DNA of 64,000 bases from Chitinophagales bacterium (GCA_026003335.1 BPHB01000001.1:1138591-1202590), one strand, 5' to 3'; positions 46,032 to 55,628 are shown, counted from the stretch's first letter. The notes: generated by a model not told the origin, from the sequence alone. A program made the numbers and translations.

Positions 46032-47066
46032 TTGAACGTGGCTATTCCTACTGAAAAAAAAATTGAAGCATTAGCGCAGCTGGGACGGTATATTTTGTAT
46101 GAAAGGGCTGCGGTGAATGCTCTCACGGAGCAGGCCTTTCGTCACAACAAATGGTTTACCCCCGACAATGTGAACTATGCGCTGAAAGCTATTGCTTCCG
46201 AATATCTGGAAGAGTCAAAACTGCGGCAGTGGCTTGCCGGCTATTCCATCCCTGAGTACGTAAACCCCAAACGGGTTGGGTTGATCATGGCAGGCAACAT
46301 TCCTCTTGCAGGCTTCCATGATTTTCTTTGCGTACTGCTGACTCATCACCATGCCGTGGTGAAGCTTTCTTCCAAAGATGACGTGCTGCTGCCTTTTCTG
46401 GCCGGGCGTCTATGTGCAATAGAACCTTCTTTCAGAGAGCATTTTGAGTTTGCCGAACGACTTACTGCGCTGGATGCCGTGATTGCCACCGGCAGTAACA
46501 ATTCCTCACGCTATTTTGAGTATTATTTTGGAAAGTATCCACACATTTTCCGCAAAAACCGCAATTCAATAGCTATCTTGAGCGGACGGGAGTCGCGCGG
46601 CAATCTGATGCATTTAGGGGATGACATTTTTCTGTATTTCGGCATGGGTTGCCGCAATGTCTCTAAGATTTATGTGCCGACAAATTTTCAGTTTGATGTT
46701 TTTCTGCAGGCCCTCTCGCCCTTCAGTACGCTGCTGATGCATGACGGTTACAGAAACAATTATGACTATCAGCGTGCGGTGTTGCTGATGAACAACATAC
46801 CCCATTATGCCAACGAATTCATGATGCTGAGAGAAAGCGCTAGTTTCTCTGCTCCCCTGGCTACGCTGCATTTTGAATACTACGATGACCTGTTTACACT
46901 GAAAGAAACTCTATCATTGCATAGTGATAAGATTCAGTGTATCGTAGGAAATGAAGATCTGCAGAGCATTTTTCCGAATATTGTTCCATGGGGCAAATCA
47001 CAGCGACCCGCACTTCACGATTTTGCCGATGGAGTGGACACCATGCGCTTCCTGACTGCATTGTAA
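46032..47066 (+). CDS. LuxC-like acyl-CoA reductase
   Basis: A 344-residue member of the aldehyde-dehydrogenase superfamily, the short LuxC-type acyl-CoA/acyl-protein reductase. NAD(P) binding is suggested by RVGLIMAGNIPLAGFHD and VIATGSNNSSRYF, and the candidate catalytic Cys is Cys207 in YFGMGCRNVSKIYVP. It should reduce an activated fatty acid to the aldehyde. The start is a TTG at 46032; a GTG 6 bases later is also possible. It is divergent from the ferredoxin gene and is not near any luciferase. Confidence 0.88.
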   Translation: MNVAIPTEKKIEALAQLGRYILYERAAVNALTEQAFRHNKWFTPDNVNYALKAIASEYLEESKLRQWLAGYSIPEYVNPKRVGLIMAGNIPLAGFHDFLCVLLTHHHAVVKLSSKDDVLLPFLAGRLCAIEPSFREHFEFAERLTALDAVIATGSNNSSRYFEYYFGKYPHIFRKNRNSIAILSGRESRGNLMHLGDDIFLYFGMGCRNVSKIYVPTNFQFDVFLQALSPFSTLLMHDGYRNNYDYQRAVLLMNNIPHYANEFMMLRESASFSAPLATLHFEYYDDLFTLKETLSLHSDKIQCIVGNEDLQSIFPNIVPWGKSQRPALHDFADGVDTMRFLTAL

Positions 47067-47110
47067 AACATCCGCTCTTTCCATGCTGAATAGTGGTACA
47101 GGATATAAAA

Positions 47111-47136
47111 GAAAAAGGCAGGTTTCTTAACCTGCC
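47111..47136 (-). terminator. Intrinsic terminator of CocE/NonD gene
   Basis: A perfect 8 bp stem, 47117-47124 with 47129-47136 (GGCAGGTT on the top strand), 4-base loop, followed by TTTTTC on the minus strand. On the plus strand it is followed by a weaker pyrimidine run, so it may also help to end the reductase transcript. Confidence 0.82.
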
Positions 47137-47161
47137 CTCTTATCTCTTATTTAAAAAAGTT

Positions 47162-50100
47162 TTACTGGATGGTTATCTTCTGCGTAACGGACTCCCCCGC
47201 GCGCACGTCTTTCACCTCTACAAAGTAAAGGCCTTTACTGAACTTTCCGGTCGGTAGAGTAACCTGCTCGGTGAAGCGAGTTTGGTAAACTTCTTCGCCC
47301 AGTTCATTATACACGAGCAGGTCATAGTCCCGAGATTTGCTTGCATAAATGTTTACATATTCCGTAGCCGGGTTAGGCCATACTACTATATCCAGCTGAG
47401 AACCGGGCTTTGCCGGGAGCTGCACTTCATCCACTCCCGTGTAGGTTTTGTCATAAACCGGCAGAGAGATATGGGAAGGATACTGAGGAGAATGGGCTAT
47501 ACGCTGTACGGCAATGCGGGCCGCCATTTCTTCTCCCTGGAAGATGTATTTCTGCCCGTCCAGTGGCTGTCTGCGGAAAAAGTCACCGTCTTCAATGGGC
47601 AGGTTAGGATTAACCTGATAACGATTGTAGTTGCTGCTGCTGATGAGGATTTTCAGGCGATGCCCTTTACCCCAGGTGTAGCCTATGGGCATTATGCGGA
47701 AATGATATTCATAAATCTTTCCTATTTCAATATTGGTGAAAGGAATGTTGGGGTTTTCCAGCCCGTCATTTACAGCCATGTAGGCAGCATAATCCCGTGC
47801 CCGGGCATTCACGCAGCCTTCGGTCACAAAAAACTGACGTCCATCCGGATATACATCCAACACCCTGACGAAGAAATCTGTGTCGGTAGGGCCTTCATTT
47901 TTACCGGCCGGATTGGATTTTGCATAAAGCTTAACCACCGGGAAGCCTATGACGCTTAATGTATCCTGCAGCACTTCCGTTTCAAAGGCTATAACCCCGT
48001 GCCGGTCCATAGTAGTGTGCCTCCAGCGGGGATCAGCCAGGTTAATCTGACCATGACTTCTGGAGGTGTTTTCTTTCAGGTTTTTATATCCGAAGGGCAG
48101 GTCAACAATCATATTGGCTCCGCCAATGGTGAGTACAGGGTCGTCCGGGTCATGCACATACACGCTGTACCCTTCGTCTTCTGTAGGCGGATTGTAGTCC
48201 AGACTTCCGTTTTGATGCATGTAGAGGTTTTTCCATCTGATATTTTTCACAATTGGAAATGTGTCGGAGTGGAACCAGTAGTTGCCCGTAGTGGCATTAA
48301 CCGTATCCCATTGCCCGGTATTCGGATTGTATTGGACGTACCCGTCATCAATAGGACCGATTACATAAAACCTTACATCGGCAACTTTTTCAAAGTCAAT
48401 GGAATCTACCAGCGAGCTGATGGGTTTGCCATCTAATTCAGGCACGATAGGTTCGTTCAGGGGTGGTATGTTTAAGACTGTGTCAATAGGAATGAACCCG
48501 AGGATGCGCCCCTGGGCTTTCACTCCTTTCAGATCCCCGGTGCCGTTAATGAAGTTGATCAGCTCATTAAAAGTAATGATGTAATCTTCTGAAGGCACAC
48601 GTACCTCCAGCAATCCTCCTGCCACGGGCTGCCACACTTTGCTTTCGGGAATTTTCACTTTGGGAAGGCCTATATTGGCAAACTCGTTGTAGTTAAGATT
48701 GTAGCGAAACCAGCTGACAATTTCAGACCGCAGAATATCTTCCACTGCAAGGTCTTCCAGATCCTGCGTGCCAATGTCAAAGCCAAGAATATCATTTACA
48801 TTGTCTTTATATTCCAAATCTCCGGTAAGCGTGCTCCCTATGGTCTGATGTACCCACGGGCCGATGACCAGCTTCTGCAATTTGGCGCTCTTGGAGCCTA
48901 TTTCATACTGCGCTTCCCGCATAAGTCTCCATGTTTCAATCTGACCATCGGTGAAAATATCCCACCATCCGGTGAGGTGATAGGCAGGAACGTCCATGTT
49001 TCTGTAGCGGCTGTAAATGAGATTGGGGCGCGGGGAGTTGCCAAAGCCAAGTATGCCTTCCGGGTCGCTGTCAGGCACGTCAATAACCTTCCCGAAGGTG
49101 GGGCTGTTCGGATCCCGGTCAATTTTGCCTTTCATTACGGATTCTCCGTTCACGTCCACGGGAGCAAAGCTGCCATCCATGTCGCCTCTTCCGTCTGAGT
49201 TAGGGTAATAGCCGGGTAACCCTTCCACACCATCACTTTTCGCATAGCGCATTCTGACGAAGTGATCTATAGCCAGGGCGGAGGCATCAAACTGGTTGGG
49301 CTGATAGACCCGGGTTCTATTGTTAATGGTTATGGATTTGGGCAGATCATAATCGGCTGAGGTGTGGATGTTATTTTGCTTGTCAAAGTCTATAGGGATG
49401 AGGTCATCTTCAACGTCAAAAATCTGTCCCTTGAGCCAGCCGGTCACGATACGCTCGCGGAATACTCCGTTTTGATAGCCTGTGTATTTGTAATGTTCCA
49501 ACGTGGCGACAATGGGTAACAGAGCCTTCAGCCCACGGGACATCGGATCAATTTTATGGGCAGCAGCCGCCTGATACTGCGTGTTACCGAGGGCTGAGGC
49601 GCCAAACATCCCTAAACTCCCGTTGCAGACAGGGAAGGTTTCCAGAGTGCCGTCATTGTTGATGTCATATTGCCGGTAGAGGCGGTTTACCAAGAATTGC
49701 ACACTATTGTAGCCATCTTCATGGCGGTTGCCGTTTTTGGGATCTTTCATGTCCGTATCATCCAGAATGTGTTTGAAATGAGGATGAATGGAGTTTTTAT
49801 TCCAGCTGTCACTCATCATCGGGAAATACACTCCTTCGGAGCTGTAGCGTCCGCGCATGTCCTGAAGGGCATACGCATATCCGAACAGGGAAATAATTCT
49901 TCCGGCCACGTCTCCGTATTTGTCATAGGGGGTGCGGGTAAATATCATCGGCAGCGAATAGGGATCAGGGTTGGGAGCTCCATTGAGGCTATCATAGAAA
50001 AAAAGCTGAATCCCTTTGGGAATAAGTGTTATCGTTTCACCTGCCGGTATTTCAAAACCAGGGCTGATTTCAATGCTGCCAGGTAGTTGAATGGTCATAC

Positions 50101-50323
50101 TGTCTTGAGTAACCGGCAGGGTAATGTCGGTCATCAGTTTTATGCCATCCGGCATTTCTATGGGCACTACATAGAGCGTTGAAAACTCATCCAGCATGTC
50201 CAGTTTACCGTTAATGTTGACTTTGCCGGGTATAGTATTTACTGCTCCAATAACGCCCTGGGCGAAAACTGAGGCATTGTAAACCAGTGCCGCAACGAGA
50301 ACTCCCCTAATCAGTCTTTTCAT
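47162..50323 (-). CDS. T9SS-secreted CocE/NonD-family hydrolase (X-Pro dipeptidyl-peptidase-like)
   Basis: A 1053-residue secreted alpha/beta-hydrolase with a signal peptide. The N-terminal part has TRTPYDKYG and the nucleophile elbow GASALG with Ser243. The family DPxDP motif is in VYVHDPDDPVLTIGG, and the C-terminal jelly-roll domain includes FRIMPIGYTWGKGHRLKI. The end is a T9SS type A sorting domain (VVWPNPATEYVNIYASKSRD ... VTQKITIQ). The family includes cocaine esterase, glutaryl-7-ACA acylase and Xaa-Pro peptidases; which activity applies is not evident. A large insertion (about 170-230 and 320-420) is not typical of the family. Confidence 0.92.
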   Translation of the reverse strand: MKRLIRGVLVAALVYNASVFAQGVIGAVNTIPGKVNINGKLDMLDEFSTLYVVPIEMPDGIKLMTDITLPVTQDSMTIQLPGSIEISPGFEIPAGETITLIPKGIQLFFYDSLNGAPNPDPYSLPMIFTRTPYDKYGDVAGRIISLFGYAYALQDMRGRYSSEGVYFPMMSDSWNKNSIHPHFKHILDDTDMKDPKNGNRHEDGYNSVQFLVNRLYRQYDINNDGTLETFPVCNGSLGMFGASALGNTQYQAAAAHKIDPMSRGLKALLPIVATLEHYKYTGYQNGVFRERIVTGWLKGQIFDVEDDLIPIDFDKQNNIHTSADYDLPKSITINNRTRVYQPNQFDASALAIDHFVRMRYAKSDGVEGLPGYYPNSDGRGDMDGSFAPVDVNGESVMKGKIDRDPNSPTFGKVIDVPDSDPEGILGFGNSPRPNLIYSRYRNMDVPAYHLTGWWDIFTDGQIETWRLMREAQYEIGSKSAKLQKLVIGPWVHQTIGSTLTGDLEYKDNVNDILGFDIGTQDLEDLAVEDILRSEIVSWFRYNLNYNEFANIGLPKVKIPESKVWQPVAGGLLEVRVPSEDYIITFNELINFINGTGDLKGVKAQGRILGFIPIDTVLNIPPLNEPIVPELDGKPISSLVDSIDFEKVADVRFYVIGPIDDGYVQYNPNTGQWDTVNATTGNYWFHSDTFPIVKNIRWKNLYMHQNGSLDYNPPTEDEGYSVYVHDPDDPVLTIGGANMIVDLPFGYKNLKENTSRSHGQINLADPRWRHTTMDRHGVIAFETEVLQDTLSVIGFPVVKLYAKSNPAGKNEGPTDTDFFVRVLDVYPDGRQFFVTEGCVNARARDYAAYMAVNDGLENPNIPFTNIEIGKIYEYHFRIMPIGYTWGKGHRLKILISSSNYNRYQVNPNLPIEDGDFFRRQPLDGQKYIFQGEEMAARIAVQRIAHSPQYPSHISLPVYDKTYTGVDEVQLPAKPGSQLDIVVWPNPATEYVNIYASKSRDYDLLVYNELGEEVYQTRFTEQVTLPTGKFSKGLYFVEVKDVRAGESVTQKITIQ

Positions 50324-50450
50324 TGTGTTAATAATTTTTAAGGTGGGTTTATCAGGAAAACATTAAACGTTTATCACCACAATATTAAGGATTTTAAATT
50401 CTTTATCCAAGATAGAAAAAGGGAAACTCCCGTTGTGAGAATGTACGGTT

Positions 50451-52241
50451 TCAAAAGATTTCCCGGCTTCGGTCAATTTCCTTGCGCAGCCTATCTAGAA
50501 TAGTAGACTTAGACACAAATCCGGCAAATTTGCCGTCTTTTAGCACCGGGAGGTTCCAGTAGTTGGTGCGGTCAAATTTTTCAAGGGCCGAAAACAAACC
50601 CTCGTTATATTCCAGATAGTCCGGTGGTAAGTGCATGAGGTTTTTGGCTCTCAGGTTACTATGTTGTTCAGGATTGAACATCACCGAGCGCAGATCATCC
50701 AGAGTAATTACTCCGAGTAAGATTTGATCGTCACTGATTACGGGGAAAAAGTTTCTGCGGCTTTTTGAAACGATATCCACCATTTCTTTCAGAGTATAAT
50801 CTGGTTTGAAAACACTGTAGTCCTTATCGGTAAGGCCCATGAGATCAATGGCATCCAGAGTGGCCAGTTCTTGCCGCGAAAGATCATAAGGCGCACCTTC
50901 TCTATCAAAGTGTATAGGACGCTTGTCAATACGATATTTGGTAAGAAAGGCAATAGCCGAAACCAGCATTAGCGGAACCAGCAAACTATAGCTCCCTGTA
51001 ATTTCAGCTACCAGAAATATACCTGTCAGCGGAGCATGCATCACTCCTGAAAGCACCGAAGACATGCCCAATAAAATACATACCGGGGCAGAAAGGCCCA
51101 CCGAAGGGAAAAAGTGATCAGCCAGGATAAAAAACAAATATCCCAGGTATCCTCCGGTGATAAAAGAAGGCGCAAAGTTTCCACCCTCGCCTCCTGCATG
51201 AATGGTGATATTAGCAGCAAGAGGTTTTAGAAGGAGTAAAGCCGCAAAAACCAGTGGCAGCCACAGGTCCAGACTGTAAGGTGAATCCTTCAGAAACGGA
51301 GGCAGCAGCTCTATCCCACTTTTATTGAAGAGCATACTGATACCCACATACCCTTCACCATAAAGGCGGGGAAAACAAAAAATCAGAATACCCAGCAAAA
51401 CGCCTCCTGTAATTGCCTTCTGGTATACATTGCGGATTTTTAGAAACCAGGATTTGAGTACCCACGAGCTGTACGTGAAATACAGGGAAACAAAACCTCC
51501 GGCAACGCCCAAAAGCACAATGAAGGGTAAATGATTATACGCATACGTGAGGTCAAGGTGCGCAATGGAGAAGATACTTCTCGGAGAAAAAACCGTTACC
51601 AGCAAGGCTCCGGATGCTGAAGCCAGCAAGGTGGGAATAAAATAGGTTGCCGTAAACCGCGGCATAATTACTTCCATGGCAAACACCACTCCTGCTATCG
51701 GGGCGTTAAATATGGCAGCTATACCTGCGGCAGCACCACAGCCGATAAACAGCACGCGATAATTCACATCCATTTTGAAAAGCCTCCCCACATTGGAGCC
51801 GATGGCTGAGCCGGTAACCACTATCGGTGACTCCAGCCCGGAACTGCCGCCAAAACCCACCGTAATAGCAGAAGTTATCAGCTTTGCGTATACGAGATGA
51901 AAGTCCATGATACCGGACTTGCGTATAATGGAAACGATGATATCTCCAACTCCGTGGAAAAGACCTGCTTTTTTGAATACGGTCTGATTCAGCAACACGG
52001 CAAGCAATATTCCAGTAATAGGTGTCAGAAACAACTGGTAGGACGGAATGAAGCCGACACCATAAGCTTCAATGTAATGAATGAATGACTTCAGCACGAT
52101 GGCAGCTATACCTGACAACAGGCCGATAGCCACACTTAACCCTATAACCAGTTGATACGGGCCCCCGCTTCTTTGAAGCCACTTTAATGCATACTGATAA
52201 ATCTTTGTTTGCTTCAATGCTGATTGTTCGGCAAAATTCAC
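50451..52241 (-). CDS. CLC-type chloride channel/antiporter with CBS domains
   Basis: A 596-residue membrane protein of the CLC family. The anion path is visible as GGSSGLESP (residues 131-139), with Glu137 at the gating-glutamate position, and GGEGGNFAPSFITGG in the second half. The C-terminal 130 residues hold two CBS domains (ISDDQILLGVITLDDLR and LKDGKFAGFVSKSTIL). The start is a GTG. A strong hairpin-terminator lies 43 bases upstream in its leader. This is the long CBS-bearing form, not the short fluoride-exporting type. Confidence 0.92.
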   Translation of the reverse strand: MNFAEQSALKQTKIYQYALKWLQRSGGPYQLVIGLSVAIGLLSGIAAIVLKSFIHYIEAYGVGFIPSYQLFLTPITGILLAVLLNQTVFKKAGLFHGVGDIIVSIIRKSGIMDFHLVYAKLITSAITVGFGGSSGLESPIVVTGSAIGSNVGRLFKMDVNYRVLFIGCGAAAGIAAIFNAPIAGVVFAMEVIMPRFTATYFIPTLLASASGALLVTVFSPRSIFSIAHLDLTYAYNHLPFIVLLGVAGGFVSLYFTYSSWVLKSWFLKIRNVYQKAITGGVLLGILIFCFPRLYGEGYVGISMLFNKSGIELLPPFLKDSPYSLDLWLPLVFAALLLLKPLAANITIHAGGEGGNFAPSFITGGYLGYLFFILADHFFPSVGLSAPVCILLGMSSVLSGVMHAPLTGIFLVAEITGSYSLLVPLMLVSAIAFLTKYRIDKRPIHFDREGAPYDLSRQELATLDAIDLMGLTDKDYSVFKPDYTLKEMVDIVSKSRRNFFPVISDDQILLGVITLDDLRSVMFNPEQHSNLRAKNLMHLPPDYLEYNEGLFSALEKFDRTNYWNLPVLKDGKFAGFVSKSTILDRLRKEIDRSREIF

Positions 52242-52283
52242 AAAAAGCCGCCAATGATAATTTCAGAAAGATATCCAGCAGAA

Positions 52284-52318
52284 AAAAAATACCATCCCGT
52301 GCAGGGATGGTATTTTTT
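52284..52318 (-). terminator. Strong intrinsic terminator in the CLC leader
   Basis: A perfect 15 bp stem, 52284-52298 with 52304-52318, built on ACCATCCC/GGGATGGT with A/T flanks and a 5-base loop. It sits 43 bases before the CLC start codon, where no protein gene ends on either side. Confidence 0.88.
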
Positions 52319-52431
52319 GACATCAGGTCGGCCATGGTCCGCCCGAAGTCTGATTCCTTTAATGAGGAATGGACCTATCTTTACGATGTCTCCGCAGAGA
52401 AGGTTTCGCCAGAATGAATTTGGAGTTCCAC
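52319..52431 (-). ncRNA. Candidate structured leader RNA or small RNA
   Basis: On the strand of the CLC gene, between a promoter-like TGGTTTTG (52438-52445) and the terminator just described, lie nested inverted repeats: 52319-52324 with 52385-52390 (GACATC/GATGTC), 52336-52340 with 52371-52375 (GGTCC/GGACC), and 52353-52358 with 52365-52370 (ATTCCT/AGGAAT), plus a small hairpin TCTC-TGCG-GAGA. Read from about 52431 it would be a transcript of about 150 bases ending at the terminator, or a regulated leader of the CLC gene. The identity is unknown. Confidence 0.35.
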
Positions 52432-52532
52432 GTCAGGCAAAACCATTTTTTATCGGGCTAAAAACATTATCCTGAGCCTCCATATAACGACCGGTAAGCC
52501 AATTATACTTAAGTTGCGAATTGATTTCAAAG

Positions 52533-53543
52533 ATGCCTGAACAATACTTAAAAGCAGAACCCACTTCCGACAGTCCGCCTTATGCACAAAACCCAAAAGA
52601 CGGAATCATGCGCTTCACTCATCGTCCCTCGATTCGTACACGCATGTTTCAGTGGCTAACCGGAAAGATGGTAAGGGTAAACAAAATCAAGGAGCATAAT
52701 TGCCGCAAAGCTCGTCAGGCCCTGGAGACCTGGGCAAACAGACAAAAGCTGCCCCCTTCTGTGAAAACCATGAGCGGAACTCTCGATGGCTTTTCTTATA
52801 TGTGGGTAATACCACCCGGATGTTCGGAACATAAAATTCTTTACTATCTGCATGGTGGCGGGTATTCTCTTTGTTCGGCCAATACCCATAAAAGACTCAT
52901 AGCGGCCCTTGCCGGGTATGCCGGAATGAAGGCCTTAGCCATCAATTATCGCCTTGCCCCGGAATTTCGGTTTCCGACAGCCGTAACCGATGCCATTAAG
53001 GGATATGAGTTTCTGCTGCAAAGTGGTTTCAACGCTCAACATATTGTATTTGCTGGTGATTCAGCGGGAGGAGGACTGGCTTTGTCAGTGCTCTTCAGTC
53101 TTAAGGAGCGGAAAATTCCCATGCCTGCCGCAGCGGTGCTGATTTCTCCCTGGACAGACCTGACAGGCAGCGGACAATCCCTTTTTGCCAACAAAAAAAC
53201 AGATCCGCTGCTTACTCCCGAAGCTGTCAAACTATGGGGAGCAATTTATGCAGGACCTCAGGTGAAGCATCCACTGGCTTCCCCGATCTACGGAGATTTC
53301 AGCGGCCTGCCGCCCTTATGCATTCAGGTAAGTGACTCCGAAATCCTGTTGGATGATGCTTTAAGAGCTTATCAGTGCGCACGGGACGCTGCGGTGCCCT
53401 GCACGCTGGAAATATGGCACGGGCTTATGCACGTCTGGCAAATACATACCTTTCTCCCGGAAGCCCGTAAGGCACTTCAACGTTTGGCGGCTTTTATTCA
53501 TAGCACCCTGCGACTGGTAATGCAGCAGCAGACTTTCGCATAA
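52533..53543 (+). CDS. HSL-family alpha/beta-hydrolase (esterase/lipase)
   Basis: A 336-residue esterase of the hormone-sensitive-lipase family (start at the ATG at 52533, 12 bases after an in-frame TTG). The oxyanion motif HGGGYSLCS lies at about 107-115, and the nucleophile is Ser177 in FAGDSAGGGLALS. The Asp and His of the triad are in the C-terminal part, with His in WHGLMHVWQ. No signal peptide is evident, so it is probably cytoplasmic. It stands alone. Confidence 0.9.
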   Translation: MPEQYLKAEPTSDSPPYAQNPKDGIMRFTHRPSIRTRMFQWLTGKMVRVNKIKEHNCRKARQALETWANRQKLPPSVKTMSGTLDGFSYMWVIPPGCSEHKILYYLHGGGYSLCSANTHKRLIAALAGYAGMKALAINYRLAPEFRFPTAVTDAIKGYEFLLQSGFNAQHIVFAGDSAGGGLALSVLFSLKERKIPMPAAAVLISPWTDLTGSGQSLFANKKTDPLLTPEAVKLWGAIYAGPQVKHPLASPIYGDFSGLPPLCIQVSDSEILLDDALRAYQCARDAAVPCTLEIWHGLMHVWQIHTFLPEARKALQRLAAFIHSTLRLVMQQQTFA

Positions 53544-53574
53544 CTTTATCCGTTATTGGGTTAAAATTTTGTTC

Positions 53575-54855
53575 ATGCGCATTGCCTATATTCTGACACT
53601 TTGCATAAATATTCATATTGTGTCAGCACAGAAAACCCCAATCGTTTTTGAAAAATCTGTATTTGATTTTGGCGAGATCTCCAACTGGAATAATCCACCA
53701 GCTATTTTTGTTTTTTCTAACAGGAGCACATCGGAAATACTGTTTCTGCCCACCTTTCCTGCCCATGACGTTTACGTGGAATTACCGAAAGGGAAAATCC
53801 CGGCCGGTGCTGTTGACACGGTTAAAATATACTATTTCACACCCGGCATCGGTGAGTTTGAAAAGAAAGTCAGTCTTTATATTAATGCCAGTGATGACGC
53901 TATTCCGCTCACCGTGAAAGGAAAGATTCTTTCACTGGACAAACATGCTTACATCTCCTGTCCGGGATTTGCCCCACCGGGTGAACGCAGTGCTGCAGCA
54001 AAACAGGATACCGTAAAGAGCATGACCTCTGCTCCCGGTTTTATCCATGACCAATCTTCGCGGATATCGCAGCAGGCTGCCCAGGTAACTATTTCCGTGC
54101 GTATAGCGGAAGCTGAGATAGAAAAAGACCATATAGAATTTGAAGAGCCAGACGAAAAGCAGGAACCTAAGCAGACAAGCCCACCTGTGCCTCCAATGGA
54201 TGTGGTTGCTCCTGCAATACAGTCGCCATCTGCGCCGGCAGAATCCATGTACGGGTCAGTGCCCTCTGATACATTATTACCTGAAAATCTGTACGGCCCC
54301 AACAATATCATCTTTTTGATAGATGTCTCTGCATCTATGAAAAAGCCTGATAAACTACCCCTACTGAAATTATCCATGATTAACCTCGCTCATGCACTCC
54401 GAAACATTGACCGCCTGAGCATCATTACGTACTCTGTCCATTCCCAGGTAATGCTGCCCTCGGTTACAGCAAATAACAAAAAGATAATAACCCAAATCAT
54501 AGACAGCCTGACAGCCCGTGGATATACTAATGGCGTTAAAGGTCTGCAAACCGCCTACGAAATTGCTGAGCAGAATTTTGTTCCCGATGGCAACAACCAG
54601 ATCATTCTTGCCACAGATGGCCTTTTCAATAACCCTGGGCATTCGGAAAAGGAGCTTTTTGATCTGGTTAAAGAAAAATCAAAAAACAATATTATCCTTT
54701 CGGTGATAGGATTCGGCCAGGATAAGTCTGCGCTAAGGCTGATGAAACAGATGGCCAAAGAAGGCAGCGGCAGCTTCATCCGCATAACCAACAGCGAAGC
54801 TGCCCGCCAAATTTTGATAGATGAAATCAAGTATCAGTCAGCTTTTAATAAGTAA
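53575..54855 (+). CDS. DUF1573-like / VWA-domain secreted protein
   Basis: A 426-residue protein with a signal peptide (MRIAYILTLCINIHIVSA) and three parts. Residues about 25-115 match the DUF1573 beta-sandwich (VFDFGEISNWNNPPAIFVFS, then FLPTFPAHDVYVELP). A linker follows, rich in Pro, Glu and Gln. The last ~175 residues are a von Willebrand A domain with the metal-binding DVSAS and a later ATDG. The start is taken at the ATG at 53575, 6 bases after a TTG. The domain pairing is unusual. It is followed by a reductase gene 23 bases later. Confidence 0.82.
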   Translation: MRIAYILTLCINIHIVSAQKTPIVFEKSVFDFGEISNWNNPPAIFVFSNRSTSEILFLPTFPAHDVYVELPKGKIPAGAVDTVKIYYFTPGIGEFEKKVSLYINASDDAIPLTVKGKILSLDKHAYISCPGFAPPGERSAAAKQDTVKSMTSAPGFIHDQSSRISQQAAQVTISVRIAEAEIEKDHIEFEEPDEKQEPKQTSPPVPPMDVVAPAIQSPSAPAESMYGSVPSDTLLPENLYGPNNIIFLIDVSASMKKPDKLPLLKLSMINLAHALRNIDRLSIITYSVHSQVMLPSVTANNKKIITQIIDSLTARGYTNGVKGLQTAYEIAEQNFVPDGNNQIILATDGLFNNPGHSEKELFDLVKEKSKNNIILSVIGFGQDKSALRLMKQMAKEGSGSFIRITNSEAARQILIDEIKYQSAFNK

Positions 54856-54878
54856 CATTGCCCCGAAAAAGCTAAACT

Positions 54879-55628
54879 TTGACCGTACAAACCTTCATTT
54901 ATTTCAACTACGGGTGGATAGCGCTGGCTATTGTTGTGTTCTTAATTCTGCTGAAAGTATCCGCTCCCTACGGACGCCACCTGCGCAACAACTGGGGACC
55001 GGCCATACACGCTACTACGGGTTGGATAATTATGGAGCTGGTTTCTCCGTTGGTGTTTGCTTTCTTCTTCCTGCAGGGGCAACAAACCGGCTATATTAAC
55101 TGGGTATTCTTCAGCCTCTGGATTCTGCATTATTTTAACCGTAGCATCATATACCCCTTACGGGCATCAGGTAAGTATAAGCAGATACCGCTTGTTATCT
55201 GTGTATTCGCTATTCTGTTCAATTCGGTCAATGGCTATCTGAACGGATATTATCTGGGTGTTTTTAAAACCTATGATTCCGCATGGCTGAAGGATATGCG
55301 CTTTATTGCAGGCTTAAGCCTGTTCTTTATTGGTTTTGCCATGAATAATTATTCAGACGAGATTCTTCTGCGGCTGCGGAAAAAGTCAGCCGGCTATAGC
55401 ATACCTCATGGTGGGTTGTATCGCTGGATTTCCTGCCCTAACTATCTTGGCGAAATACTGGAGTGGTGCGGCTGGGCAATAGCCACATGGTCGCTGCCGG
55501 GGCTTGCATTTGCTGCGTGGACATTTGCTAATCTGTTTCCCCGTGCCCTCTCGCACCATAAATGGTATAAAACCCGATTTAAAGATTATCCGGCAAACAG
55601 GAAAGCCATAATCCCTTTTCTGATTTAG
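54879..55628 (+). CDS. Steroid 5-alpha-reductase-like (DUF1295-type) membrane protein
   Basis: A 249-residue membrane protein of the steroid-5-alpha-reductase/DUF1295 family, with about five to six membrane segments. The C-terminal signature is GGLYRWISCPNYLGEILEWC, then TWSLPGLAFAAWTFANL and the closing YPANRKAIIPFL. In eukaryotes this family reduces 3-oxo-delta4 steroids; the bacterial substrate is not known. The start is a TTG; no better codon fits. It may be co-transcribed with the DUF1573-VWA gene. Confidence 0.85.
   Translation: MTVQTFIYFNYGWIALAIVVFLILLKVSAPYGRHLRNNWGPAIHATTGWIIMELVSPLVFAFFFLQGQQTGYINWVFFSLWILHYFNRSIIYPLRASGKYKQIPLVICVFAILFNSVNGYLNGYYLGVFKTYDSAWLKDMRFIAGLSLFFIGFAMNNYSDEILLRLRKKSAGYSIPHGGLYRWISCPNYLGEILEWCGWAIATWSLPGLAFAAWTFANLFPRALSHHKWYKTRFKDYPANRKAIIPFLI

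Noticed and set aside
52284-52445. Fluoride riboswitch controlling the CLC gene
   Set aside because: A CTGATG is present, but the conserved 5' half of the crcB motif is not, and this CLC is the long CBS-bearing type rather than the fluoride exporter.
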